The notes beneath the pieces were generated by a model. It was not told the DNA's origin and made no database searches. It saw only the letters and a program-made list of their open reading frames with translations. 64,000 nt of DNA from Protula sp. h YS-2021 (Eukaryota > Annelida > Polychaeta > Sabellida > Serpulidae): positions 10,915,543-10,979,542 of the forward strand of contig OX457032.1 of the NCBI GenBank assembly GCA_949752745.1, given 5' to 3'. This document shows, one piece after another, positions 34,154 to 45,716 of this stretch. How positions within the stretch are numbered: the stretch's first letter is position 1; each line of letters opens with the position of its first letter. Made by a program: the position numbers and the translations under genes.

Positions 34154-36151
34154 CTACGGCTGTTTTTGGATAACTTTAGATCTCTGGTGTATCATTTTTA
34201 TATACACAGAGAGAATGCGTAAGTTGTTATTGTAGACACTGGCGTCAGTGGCGTGTTTTTATATACGGAAGCTGTGGGAGTTGACGGAGGATTACCCGCC
34301 ACGTTTTAGTGTGACGTCTGCGCCTGTTCTTTTTTTTCTTCTTTTTTTTAACGGTTTCTATGATGTCGCATAAATTCACCTGTAGTGCACAGAACAATAG
34401 ACATTTTGGAAACAATACAGGAGAGAATGACACAAAGTCACTATGTGCATTAGCGTGACAAGGATATCGATCCGTTAATCGATATGCTCGCAGGTAGAAA
34501 GACGAGGGGCGCGATGGGGCGGGGGGAGGGAGGGTAGGAGGGGGGGGGGGCAAAGCAAACAACATTCAATCCGTAGTTACTGTGTTTAGACATGTGTGAT
34601 TCAGTGCAAATGTATCCAGATTCATTGAGTCGACAACTCGTTAGCTTTGCTTAAGGTAATCCATTATGACGACATGCGCAAACTACATACAGCAAACACC
34701 ATTGATGTGCAGCTAGTAAGACTGGAAAATAGATTACAGTAAAAGGAATGAACTCCGTTAGATCTACGTAACAACTCCTGAATCACACCTAGACTCCAAT
34801 GGGATTGTGTTGTTTTCCTTTTTATTGAGAAGATTCGGTGGGGTTTGGGGGTTGGGAGGAGGAGGGGGTGGGGTTCTTGGGAAGAATTCTAAAATGAAGT
34901 TTCGTCTGAGCAAACTTCTCAAAACAAGACTGAGTTTCCAGAGAGGGCCTTTAATTAAATACAACACGTGGTGAGAATGCAATGTATTAATTACACTTAA
35001 TAAGTAATAAACAGTATTCATATAAGTTGATGAACAGGAATGCTCTCTATCAGTACTGGAATGCGCTATACAGTACTCGCAAAATAGACAGCACCATTCC
35101 CCCCCCCCCCCCATCCACCTCCGGGTGGGGGAGGCCCGGAGAGGGCAGGCGGCACACGCACAAACTGGTTCCCACGTGTCCGTAACTTTTTAAAACAACC
35201 CCGACGCAGAGTGCTGATTTTGAATAATATCCTATTTTTTCAAGTGTAATTCTGAGTATTTTAAATGAAATTGGTGCCCCGTGGGTTGGGGTGTGGGGGG
35301 GGGGCGTCTGGCCTCAAAATTACCTACTTCCTCCACGTTCTTTTTCACGACACGCATGATAACACATATGCTACCAAGTGGACCCCCTAAGACACAGTGT
35401 TCATTGCCACTGTCGAACTATGTATTTCTGAATTTATTTATACAGGAGTAGCTCTTATTATACACAAACAATCATGTTTAAGACCTTTGAGTACAGCTTA
35501 AATGTGTTTCAGTTGGAGCTCACCCAGTACTGGTAACCATCAGTACGAGATATCTGCCACTAGGGGCGTTGCGAGGGTTGCTAAGGAGCAGTTTAAGACC
35601 CACTTCCTGTGTCCCTTGTGATATATATCTTGTGAGATCTCCGTGCTCTTCTGACTATAAACAACTTTTCAGTGAGATAAAGGCAGCCATGATGCGTTAC
35701 ATATGTTGATAGGAGTTGATCAGTAATTGTATGGGGATATAACGTGTTTCCGCTAAGCCCAGTTACGCGAAGCAAACAAGAAACGTCACGAGCTGCCAGA
35801 GCGGACAAGACAGCCTCAACTTCCGCTATTTTAGGGCGTGATACCTTACACGTTTGTTTAGTTCTAAATAGTTATCAAGCCTTATGATTTAGCATGCTGT
35901 TGCGTCATTCAGCGCCGACACCTTGTTATGCAGTGGGTAGCCAGCAGACAACTGGTCATTGCAGACATGAAGGAATGAAATAGACTATTAAAAATAATGC
36001 TGTTTGAGCAGGTGTCCTTTTTCTTCCTGTAAGTTACTACGGTTATTAGAAAAATCATAGTTATTGTTGTCAATACGTTGGATTTTGGCAGGCTTGCTGT
36101 GAGGCATGCAAACACATTGTGCCTCATTCGTTAGCCAAATAACATCTTAAA
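34154..36151. other. Intergenic with G/C runs
   Basis: Purine- and G-rich runs at about 34500-34551 and 34838-34875 and a C-run at 35099-35112. No gene or ordered repeat was recognised. Confidence 0.4.
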
Positions 36152-36176
36152 TAAATAAATAAATAAATAAATAAAA
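36152..36176. repeat. (AAAT)n microsatellite
   Basis: Six units of AAAT. Confidence 0.95.
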
Positions 36177-36419
36177 CAGGGGGAACTGAGATTTCTCTAT
36201 GACGGAATTATTATAATAGCCCGCTTCTTGGTGTAGGTTTGACGTTAAAAGCGTGAAAAAACTTGTATTGACTAAGCAAGCGTTTTGGGGTACATATGGT
36301 TACATCTTGTTTAGTGTTATTAGTGATATGAGGCAATCTTTTATCCTGCTTAGGCAATGCACTTAGTTTTTCAATGAATGCTTGGTATAAGAAAAACGGA
36401 GCATTTTGGTTCGGTGAGG

Positions 36420-36740
36420 ACATTCATTGGGCGTCACACAAAGCGGTAATAGCCGAACCTTACCCGGTTCCCCTTACAGGTAACCAGTGCACCTGTTTAC
36501 GGGCACCTGTGGCCCAGCTTCCACGATTCCTCAAGCTGCCACTAGTCACGGAATTGCCATTGTTCGCTTGTAGCAGTTGTCTATTAATTATTTCTTACTA
36601 ATTAAATTCACAGCCGTTATTGTCGGTTGCCATTTGACAGGAAGCGGATTTTATGCCCAACCCAAGGAGCGGATGAAATCCTTGTAATCCCGCGGTGACC
36701 TCGTTTCCGTCGTTATTTGCCCTGTAACGAAAGTGAATTG
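36420..36740. promoter_or_regulatory. Candidate cis-regulatory island (E-box cluster)
   Basis: A non-repetitive, GC-balanced block inside AT-rich repeat DNA. CAGGTAA (36477), CACCTG (36490) and CACCTG (36504) fall within 33 bases. These are Snail/ZEB/bHLH-type E-boxes, followed by ATTAATTA (about 36583) and ACAGGAAGCGGA (an ETS-like core, about 36638). No coding frame fits. Function is inference only. Confidence 0.2.
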
Positions 36741-37474
36741 TGGGAGGTGTGTAGAGAGGGGCTCTTATTTCAAAGACAGTCTTATTTCTAAGATTGCATC
36801 GTATACGAGCATGTGACGTTCTTCATGTGTAAGGCTTTGAAAGAGTAAAATTAGCAATAAATCGTTGTGTTGTGTCAGGGCGTACTTCGCGCCTATTCCC
36901 TCGCGTAAGGTTACAACGCGTCACGACTTCCTCACAAACAGCCCGCTTGTTTTCTTCTGTTTGCGTTACACCGGCGACTCGCATCCATGCACGCCACTGA
37001 TATTCCAAACACCCTTTTAACCGTTGGAAATGAGGGACTTCTTTAGTGCGTTATTGTACTTAAGAACAACAGTTTTAGGAATCTCGTATACACAGAAAGT
37101 GTCCGTACCTCACACGTAATGGCCCACTGGGTCAAAGTGATACCAGACCAATGTCTCAATTCACTGGAAAATAGCAAATTACTTGTGTTGCGTGATACTG
37201 ATACGTCGGAAAGCCCCGAGATTCCAGAATAGTGAGAAGAATATCTTCATTAACATTCCTTCTTTCTTTAATTTAGCTGTTGAGGTAAAAGACACTCTAT
37301 ACACATTAAATTTGGAGGTATCATGTTTTAAAACAAGATAACCTAACAAGTCGCAGATTATGGCGTTGTAAATTTCGAAACATCTGCATTGAGCATGGTA
37401 ACCATGGTAACAATGTGACTTGAAGATGACAGTCAACAACTTTTTCTTTTCAAGATAACTGAGATTTAACAGAT

Positions 37475-37912
37475 ACTATGCAATCATGCTGTAAATCTAT
37501 ACGGAGGCCAGACAGATATTGTAATCATGCTGTAAATCTATACGGAGATGAGGCAGATATTGTAATCATGCTGTAAATCTATACGGAGATGAGGCAGATA
37601 TTGTAATCATGCTGTAAATCTATACGGAGGTCAGAGAGATGTTGTAATCATGCTGTAAATCTATACGGAGGCCAGACAGATGTTGTAATCATGCTGTAAA
37701 TCTATACGGAGGCCAGACAGATGTTGTAATCATGCTGTAAATCTATACGGAGGCCAGACAGATGTTGTAATCATGCTGTAAATCTATACGGAGGCCAGAC
37801 AGATATTGTAAACATGCTGTAAATCTATACGGAGGTCAGGGAGATGTTGTAATCATGCTGTAAATCTATGCGGAGGCCAGACAGATATTGTCATCATATT
37901 AGAAATCTATAC
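37475..37912. repeat. 41-bp minisatellite, ~10-11 copies
   Basis: Unit GTAATCATGCTGTAAATCTA, TACGGAGGCCAGACAGATATT. Starts at 37521, 37562 and 37603 confirm period 41. Units are highly similar, so this is a young array. Confidence 0.95.
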
Positions 37913-38337
37913 CGAGGTCACATAAATATAACCTAAGAAAAAAGCACATTCAAATTTGGATAGTGTCTTGTAAGAGTATCAATAAGGAGGTTTAAATACA
38001 GTCTAAAAATTACGATAAATTGTCCCTTATGCCACATGTAAACATTTAATTATTCAGTGATACTTGTTACACTCTGCGCAGTTTGTTTACACCACAAGCG
38101 GACTTTGTCCTCTGTTAATAATTGATTAAAGTTATAAGGTTTCTTGCATTTGCTATTGGATTGCGGCAAAACAACAAATTCTTCACTTGTACGACGAACA
38201 CTCACAGGGCGCCACGCATTTGCTTGTCATTTCATAGAATTAAAAGTAAGTCCGTCCAATTTTAATGCATGTTTCCATGTAAAATATGCGTTATGATGCA
38301 AAACACAGCCAGATATTAACAAACCAGCATGCTAATT
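37913..38337. other. Intergenic, nothing recognised
   Basis: AT-rich unique sequence. Confidence 0.45.
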
Positions 38338-38535
38338 GAGGCATCAGTATCACAAACATCAGTATCACAAAGATCAATATCACAAAAATCAGTGTCAAAA
38401 AGATCAATATCACAAAAATCAATATCACAAAAATCAGTATCACAAACATCGGTATCACAAAGATCAATACCACACACATCAATATCACACACACCAATAT
38501 CACAAACATCAACATCACAAACATCAATATACTAA
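38338..38535. repeat. 15-bp tandem repeat (ATCACAAAAATCAAT type)
   Basis: About 12-13 units alternating GTATCACAAACATCA and ATATCACAAAAATCA. The 15-bp period keeps frames open on both strands. Confidence 0.92.
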
Positions 38536-38854
38536 ACATTTACATAAATTCCTGTCGATGCTCGCGTTTTCCGGAAAGTTCATGAGAAATTCCGAGGACC
38601 TTCTCGCGAAATTCTCAAGAAATTATTGGAAATTTCTCGCGAATCTTCTAGGGAAGGACTGCTAGTTGGGAAGTAGGAAGCACGGCCCATCTGCGTTTCC
38701 TTATGTCACCGAAGATTTCCAACTTGCAACGGAATATCTTTGCTATACACCTGCATGGCCCTAATGGAGATGAAAAGTTTGTTTAAAATTTAAAATAGTC
38801 AGGATTCAAAAAATTTAAGTTTGGAGTATTGCAGCTTTAGAGCTTGCAGACGCT

Positions 38855-39150
38855 TGGCAGATATTCACAGCCCCTGTAGAAGCATTGGCAGTTATTCACA
38901 GCCCCTGTAAAAGCATTGGCAGTTATTCACAGCCCCTGTAGAAGCATTGGCAGTTATTCACAGCCCCTGTAGAAGCATTGGCAGTTATTCACAGCCCCTG
39001 TAGAAGCATTGGCAGTTATTCACAGCCTCTGTAGAAGCATTGGCAGTGATTCACAGCCCCCTCCGACACGTCGGGGGTTATTCACATCTCCTTCCGACAC
39101 ATCGCGAATTATTCACAACACCTGTAGAAGCATTGTCAGTGATTCACATC
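38855..39150. repeat. 31-bp minisatellite
   Basis: About nine units of GCATTGGCAGTTATTCACAG, CCCCTGTAGAA. The last units diverge (CCGACACGTCG and CCGACACATCG). Confidence 0.92.
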
Positions 39151-40488
39151 CGGTGCATCTTAATGGTTATCCGCCGTTTCTACACATCTATTTGAAAAAA
39201 ATTGTGGGTTGTGGGTAACATTAGAAGATCTAGATATTATAAGAAACAAAACCTTCCAAATGAAGTAATACGTAGAAAAGTATCACGAACTCAGCGCTAG
39301 GATTATAATATTTCACAGCCGCCGTGTCAGGATATTGGTTCAAGAAAACAGCTTGCCACATGATGAAAGTTCGTGGATTGGCGTGATCGGGAAAAATGCC
39401 ACAGGAAAAGTTCACAGAAATGTACCGGACAAAACGTCACTGTAACACACAGAAATCTAAATATATATAGTTATAAAATAATGAAATGAAAAACTGGGCT
39501 ATAAATAGAAAGAACAGTTTCTTTGTCTGATGAATTGTTTCATTATTGTTTTGTTTTGAATTGTAAAATGCCTAATTCATGAGCTACATTTTACGAAATA
39601 ACTGCGGTAAAGTAACCCAATAGAAAAGTCTGTTAAAAAAGGAAACCTCAGTGATGGATGACCAAAGAATGGAAGACAAAAAAGAGTTCTATAAACATGA
39701 AGTTTACAGTATAATCTGTTAAAAGAAACCTTAAAAATCTTAAATCCTACCCCTCTTCCTCCTCATGGCAGGCGCACATAAACTTTCCGTTGTTGCTGCT
39801 CGAAATTGTCCCGGTTGTAGATCTCTACTTTAAAGCATGAATATGGAAATTGTTATTTTTTTTAACAAGATGATGTTAGTCCCCCGGTGCCATCAGATAA
39901 GGGTGATGGGATTATGTCAGAGTGGCCCGTAGGCTCTCTAACACCGTGACACAGGCATCTCTGTATCTCTGCTTTTTTATCTCAAGTTTTTTGCTTATTA
40001 AACCCCGAAATCAAAATACAAGCAACGGAATAACAGGGATGCTCATGAAAGGGAGGATTCACAGTAATTGGGGATCGAAAACAAGGGGTTTGAGATGGGG
40101 TAAAACGTGACCTATTGTGAACTGGAGTAGGGGACAATTGCCCCCCGTGTACTTTCTGAATTCTCCTCTTTGTCTTTGAATTTTAGTAGATTTACAATAA
40201 CGCTTATTTGCGTGCTAGCCTCACAACGACAGCGGAGTTTCTCAGTTATCTGCGAAATAAGAACGGATCGTTGCCTCAGGGCTTCGAGCCTCATGAATTC
40301 CAGTTCGCACTGTTTCCACAATGTTTTCACATTGTCACCAAACACCCTCAAGCCGTGACATTTGACAGAGGGCCTTCCACCAGGGCCACTCAAACAATAA
40401 CTGTTTTGGATACAAATAACCGCAAAAAAGACGTGTCAAAATGCAGTTCCTGAGAGGTTTCATTTGACGTCGTCTAGATATTGTGCAC
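39151..40488. other. Intergenic, nothing firm
   Basis: No array. 40160-40460 has overlapping open frames on both strands with ordinary composition but no domain, start or splice support. Confidence 0.4.
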
Positions 40489-40605
40489 AGACATTCTGGC
40501 ATGCGCAGCAAGAAAGGAGTCTGGATCTCAATGATCCATTGGTAATGGGTTGCCCTGGATTCTGGCATGCTCAGCAAGAAAGGGTCCATATCTCAATGGA
40601 AATGT
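40489..40605. repeat. ~66-bp two-copy repeat
   Basis: ATTCTGGCATGCGCAGCAAG at about 40493 and ATTCTGGCATGCTCAGCAAG at about 40559, each followed by AAAGG and ATCTCAATG words. Confidence 0.8.
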
Positions 40606-41332
40606 CAAACTCGGTCACACGTTGCTTTGGATTATTTGAAGATGATTGCAGAATTCCCGGAGAATTTTTCCTCAGACATCTGGGATTTAATATAGTGAAA
40701 GGGTATATGTGTGGTCTGACCGCAAGCCGATCCTTTTACAATAATTACTTCGCAAAAAAAGGAAAAAAAGTAATTCTACACGTTTATCCTTTTTGTATCA
40801 AGCTGTAACATCCCCCACCTTCAGAAATTCTACCCAGCCAAACCAGTGCACCCCAACCCCAACCCCCCTCCCCACCCACCCCCTTGCCGCTTTGAATACA
40901 ATTGCAGCTCTTACAAAACAGACAATAACTATGTTGTGTAACAGTAACAGAACATAAGAACAATGCGTCGTCTGTTATAGAGGTTTGCTGAAAGCAATGA
41001 ACTCCATGTATAGATCTAAGTACTCCAGGCACAAAAAATTGTGTGAAAAGAGCATCATAAAACGATGCAAAGCGCAAAGCCTGTATGCCCGTCCAAATGG
41101 TATTACACTAATTCTTTTTTTCCGACTTACTGTCTATCATTTATTCATAACCCCCTTTATGCTTCTGCAGCGTTGTGCTTTCTGTGTAATGCCCTTGTAC
41201 CGATAATAATGCTCGTTACTATGGAATAAGAACAGACTGCCCACCATGCCAGAAAATTTTACGGTAAATTAGGTATGAAACTAAATGCAAACATATATAT
41301 ATCCAGTTCAGGTAAAAGTTCAGTAATTTCAG
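40606..41332. other. Intergenic, nothing recognised
   Basis: A C-rich stretch at about 40848-40885 (CCAACCCC type). Otherwise AT-rich. Confidence 0.4.
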
Positions 41333-41512
41333 AAATTGGTGAGTTATATTGGTGAGTAATATTGGCGAGTTATATTCGTAAACTATATAGTGGTGAATTC
41401 TATTGGTGGGTTCTGTCTTAAGTCATATTAGTTAGTTAAATCGGTGAATTATATTGGTAAGTTATAGTGGTGAGTTATATAGGTGAATTCTCTTGGCGAG
41501 TTCTCCTTTTGA
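41333..41512. repeat. ~15-bp degenerate tandem repeat
   Basis: Variants of GGTGAGTTATATT recur about ten times (GGCGAGTTATATT, GGTGAATTCTATT). Confidence 0.75.
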
Positions 41513-42643
41513 GATTTTAATGTTTATCGAGGACAAACGTGACTCATTCTTGTCATTGCTGATTGCTGAGGCATGAGGGTAGGGTGGGGGTGGGAAGTAA
41601 TAGTGTGCCAAGGAAGGGAAGGTACACAGGAATATACGCACTTATTTCACAATAAAGGCCTGCGAAGGTTTTCTCATAATGACATCAGCTCATTGCCATT
41701 TGAAGTTGACAGAACAAGATCTCCAGACACAGATAAACCGCGTCCAGGCTTAAATAAGTTGCTTGTTTTTTACTGTGTCCTGAAAAAGCGTGTAATAACG
41801 CACAATAAAGTGCTGGGTGGCATTCAGAGCGCTCAAGAATGGTAGCCGCAGCATAAATGTTCATTAATTTCCATCCGCGAGTCATAAACGGAACGTAACA
41901 GCACAATAATCAATTGTTTGCCGTCTGTTTATTCCGTTGCATGGCTGTAATTTCCGGTGTTTTATCTGCGAATTTTTAAGCATACCAAACACAAACTTCC
42001 GGTGTTACTATGCACAAGGCGGGCCTGGGAATAGTACGCCCATTTCCTTGCAGGTATATTGGGGAAAAGAACGCGATTTTGATTTTCTCTGTTTCCTTTT
42101 ACATAAGCCAGTAAATTTATCAGGCTGGGTGCTTGATGATATGTGTAAAAACGTTTTAAACTAGTCTTTCAAACTCAGAAAACATATCCACAAAGCAACG
42201 TTCTTAGATCTGCATGGTTTGAAAATATCGTGAACTCCAACATTATAGCATGATCCTATAAAAAGGATATTACAAAATAAAAATGTACAAATTAGAGGTC
42301 TGTTTTGTGGCTGCCGTCCGGTCAACAACAAGAGTGACAGACGTAGTGATGATTTACAGCTTAAACAAAACCACAATGTACTTCTTATAAGTTAATTCGA
42401 TAAACATTTAATTGACCAGGACTTTAGGCATCTTAACAACGCGGGTAAAATTTAATCCAAGAAAGACAAAAAAATGCACCATGTATAACCAATTTTGTTG
42501 CTACAAAAATTGACGTATACTTCAGAAAAAAAACAAAAAAATTGAGGTAACTTGTTTTCACCAGTATAGAGAGCTTACTCGCTGTCCAAGTCCACATTAT
42601 AGTGTTTTTTTTTTTAGCCCTTGCCTCCACGTAACTTTTACAT
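41513..42643. other. Intergenic, unique sequence
   Basis: 41815-42060 is balanced-composition unique DNA with no coding support. The remainder is AT-rich. Confidence 0.4.
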
Positions 42644-43385
42644 ATCAGGGGACATTTGCAGTTGTGTCAGGAAGCATGTCACAGAATTATTCCCTCCAAT
42701 CCCGGGTGCCGCCCCAGATAGCAGTCGGCCCGCATGGGGACTATGCATAATATATGTGGGTATTTCCACGTACCCGCGCATAAATAATGTGTGTTTCGTT
42801 GTGGAATTCCCATGTAGTCACGTGGGATTTAGGCGAATTTGAGACTCTTTCCGATGTGTATTATGCACATGTGAACCCATGCATTTTATACGCATATATT
42901 TCCATGCATTTTATATGTGGGAATTCCCACGCATATTATGCATGGGATTTTAAAGGAACGACCCACCCTGGGCACACATGATAACTCCATCGAATACACA
43001 GACATGAACCTTTATAACTATAGTGCAGTTCTAAAGCACTCCTTAAACAGTGGGCATTACGTGGGGAAAACCATATAGTTTACGCGTGTATCTACCCGTG
43101 CATTTTATACGTTGGAAAGCCTATGTACATTATATGTAGAGTTAATACGGAAATCACACCGTGTTAATGTTCACGTATATTACACATGTTTTCTATGTGG
43201 CCATGCCAACGTCCCACGTTCTCACGTAAATCCCACCTAAAACAAAGCGCTTTATACGTTGGGCGAAAAATTATGCAAACTGGGGCATGCCTAAGGGGGG
43301 AGGGGGCATTTACATTTGTGTCAGGAAGAGTGTCAATAAATGTCTTCCAGTCCCGGATGCCGCAAACCTATGGGGGGAGGGGGCT
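42644..43385. mobile_element. Palindrome-rich element with direct-repeat flanks
   Basis: A ~60-base segment is found at about 42650-42712 and again, diverged, at about 43306-43370 (shared words CATTT-CA-TTGTGTCAGGAAG, TCCCGGGTGCCGC or TCCCGGATGCCGC). Between them are many short palindromes built of GTGGGAATTCCCACG, CATGTGG, TTATGCATGG and CCCACGT. A non-autonomous DNA element with terminal CCAGATAG/CCCAGG-like words at about 42712 and 42975 is likely, but the ends are not certain. Confidence 0.45.
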
Positions 43386-43835
43386 TTTTTATTGTACTAC
43401 CACATATACTCCAATCTTTGCTTAAAAGTATGCTGTTGTCTACCGGCTACGTTTGATTACTGAGCTATGAAATTGTTATAAATGGGATACAATTGTGTAA
43501 CCATGGCGAACAGAATAACTCGGCTATGCTACTTCAGTTCCAGCCACACATGTAAATGGCACCAGGTGTAGCAGGTATTGGGTATGACATAAGGGTGAAT
43601 CACGCAACACACCCAGGCCCGTGCCATTGATATCGCTTTGACGAGTAGAAAGCCTCCCCCTCCACCACCCCCACTCCTACGCCACACAAATTGCTCCAAG
43701 TTCGTTCTGTTGTTTCTACTTTTGTAGGAAATTGTAGAAACCAAATGAATATTAACTAGACCGTTTCTGCTACCGAGTAGCGAAAATTACACTTGGGGGC
43801 CATAAAAATACAATTCTTAACTCTTAAAATTCAGA
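43386..43835. other. Intergenic, nothing recognised
   Basis: Unique sequence with a purine/pyrimidine-biased patch at about 43650-43680. Confidence 0.4.
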
Positions 43836-44300
43836 ATTGACCAAGAACGAGGAGGTGAAGGTCACTAAGACACCTCTTAGATTACATCTTCTCTTTTAGG
43901 CCAGAAAGGTCTATATAAGCTTAAAGTCGCTCTTAACCGTTTTTGGAACTTTTCGACATTGACCATGACCGAAGAAGCCAATCAACCTAGGTACCCCTTA
44001 TTTATAACGCTTTTTAGGTTCAAGGGGTCGAAATAAGCTCAAAATCGCTCTGTTTCTAACCCTTTTCAAAATAACGGCCCACTTCCGGTTTTTTTACTTT
44101 AACCATGGCCGAGGAGGTCAAGGTCACAGAAGTTTCTCTTACATATCGTCTTTTAGGCCCAAAGGGTCGAAAATAACCTCACAATCGCTCTTTCTCTAAC
44201 CGTTTTGGAGATAATGGCCTACTTCCGGTTTTTGACATTGACCATGACCGAGGTGGTCAAGGTCATCGAGGTATCTTTAACCGCTTTCGAGATACTGGTC
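43836..44300. repeat. ~120-140 bp degenerate tandem repeat with AGGTCA words
   Basis: Four units anchored at about 43840, 43960, 44102 and 44240 on GACCATGACCGAGGAGGTCA-like sequence, with TTTTAGGCC(C/A)AAAGGGTC and CACTTCCGGTTTTTGAC words between. Three units contain (T/G)(C/G)AAGGTCA. Confidence 0.8.
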
Positions 44301-44799
44301 AATCGTTCTTTAAGGTCATGGTTAAAAATGCGGATTCTACGACACTACTGTAGACAGTTATGCGCTCAATGCGCAAAGACTGATATGATGCCAGTTCCTT
44401 TAACTGCGAAATCAAACCGTTTGCTTGCTTATAAAGGACGTCAGTGGCACAATTTCAATGTCTATTTTTACATATTGAAAAATTAATGAATTTCTTAAGA
44501 CAAAACTGAGCTGGACCAACTACACATCCGACATTATGTCTCGGCCAAATGCGGTTGCCCTAAACCTAGCAGTCTAATAGACATTTGCGTGATAAGCTTT
44601 TCAAATTTTAAATTTCAATGTCCATTTTTGCATATAGAATATCAATGACTTTCTTAATGAAACTGAACCAACTAGACATGCTATACTTTGTCCCTGCCAG
44701 ATTAAGTCGTCCTAGCCCTAGTGCTGTCAGAGTTCTCGTGACAGGGTTTTGTCGAAAAAGGAAACATACGCAAACACTTTTCCGAATCGGGGATGTGTG
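44301..44799. other. Intergenic with a short direct repeat
   Basis: AATTTCAATGTC(T/C)ATTTTT occurs at about 44452 and 44610, each followed by CATAT and ATGA-TTTCTTAA, so a ~160-bp unit is repeated twice. Confidence 0.5.
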
Positions 44800-45515
44800 G
44801 TCGAACCACACCGATCGGCCACTCCGACGGTCCACACCGGCCGAACCGCACCGACGAACCAAAACCGATCGGACCACACCTATCAGACCGCACCTATCGA
44901 ACCGCACCGATCGGACCACACCGATCGAACCGCACCTATCGGACCACACCGATCGAACCGCACCTATCGGACCACACCGATCGGAGCACACCGATCGAAC
45001 CGCACCGATCGGACCACACCTATCCAACCATACTTATCGAACCGCACCGATGGGACCACACCGACGGTCCACACCGACGGACCACACCGATCGGACCGCA
45101 TCAATCGGACCGCAGCGATTGGACCACACCTAGCAGACCGCACCTATCGGATCACACCGATCGGACCACACCTATCGGACCACACCTATCAGACCGCACC
45201 TATCGGATCATACCGATCGGACCACACCTATCAGACCGCACCTATCAGACCGAACCTATCGGATCACACCGATCGGACCATACCTATCGGACCACACTTA
45301 TCGAACCGCACCGATGGGACCACACCGAAGGGACCACACCGACGGTCCACACCGACAGACTACACCGATTGGGCCGCACCTATCGGATCACACCTATCGG
45401 AACACACCGATCGGACCACACCGATCGGACCGCACCGATCAGACCGCACCGATCAGACCGCACCTATCGAACCATACCGATGGGACAACACCGATCGGGC
45501 TGCACCAATCCATGA
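44800..45515. repeat. 14-bp minisatellite, ~50 copies
   Basis: Unit GGACCACACCGATC with variants GGACCGCACCTATC and GAACCGCACCGATC. Fourteen is not a multiple of three, so every frame cycles through the same 14-residue repeat, and 100-250-codon frames are open in several frames and on both strands. Higher-order blocks (GGTCCACACCGACG near 44830, 45065 and 45342) recur. Confidence 0.96.
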
Positions 45516-45645
45516 TAGCAAAATGTGATATGCGTAAGGACAACAAGTTTGAAGCACTACAATGAGAGCTAGGTAAAAACAATAAAACGATAAACATTTG
45601 CCGATGAAAAATTACACGGAGACGGGCCACATTTGTGTCATACCA

Positions 45646-45716
45646 TTCACGCGTCTACCATGTATCGTCTACCATGTATCGTCTACCATGTATCGTCTAC
45701 CATGTATCGTCTGGAC
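45646..45716. repeat. 14-bp tandem repeat, ~4-5 copies
   Basis: CGTCTACCATGTAT repeated in tandem and nearly perfect. Confidence 0.95.

Noticed and set aside
37475..39150. CRISPR-like arrays (41-bp and 31-bp repeats)
   Set aside because: The units are directly adjacent with no unique spacers, and the genome is eukaryotic.
40160..40460. Overlapping ordinary-looking frames on both strands
   Set aside because: Composition is plausible, but neither frame has a recognisable motif, start context or splice partner.
44608..45528. Several 139-259-codon frames
   Set aside because: All come from the 14-bp array, which has no stop codon in the affected frames.
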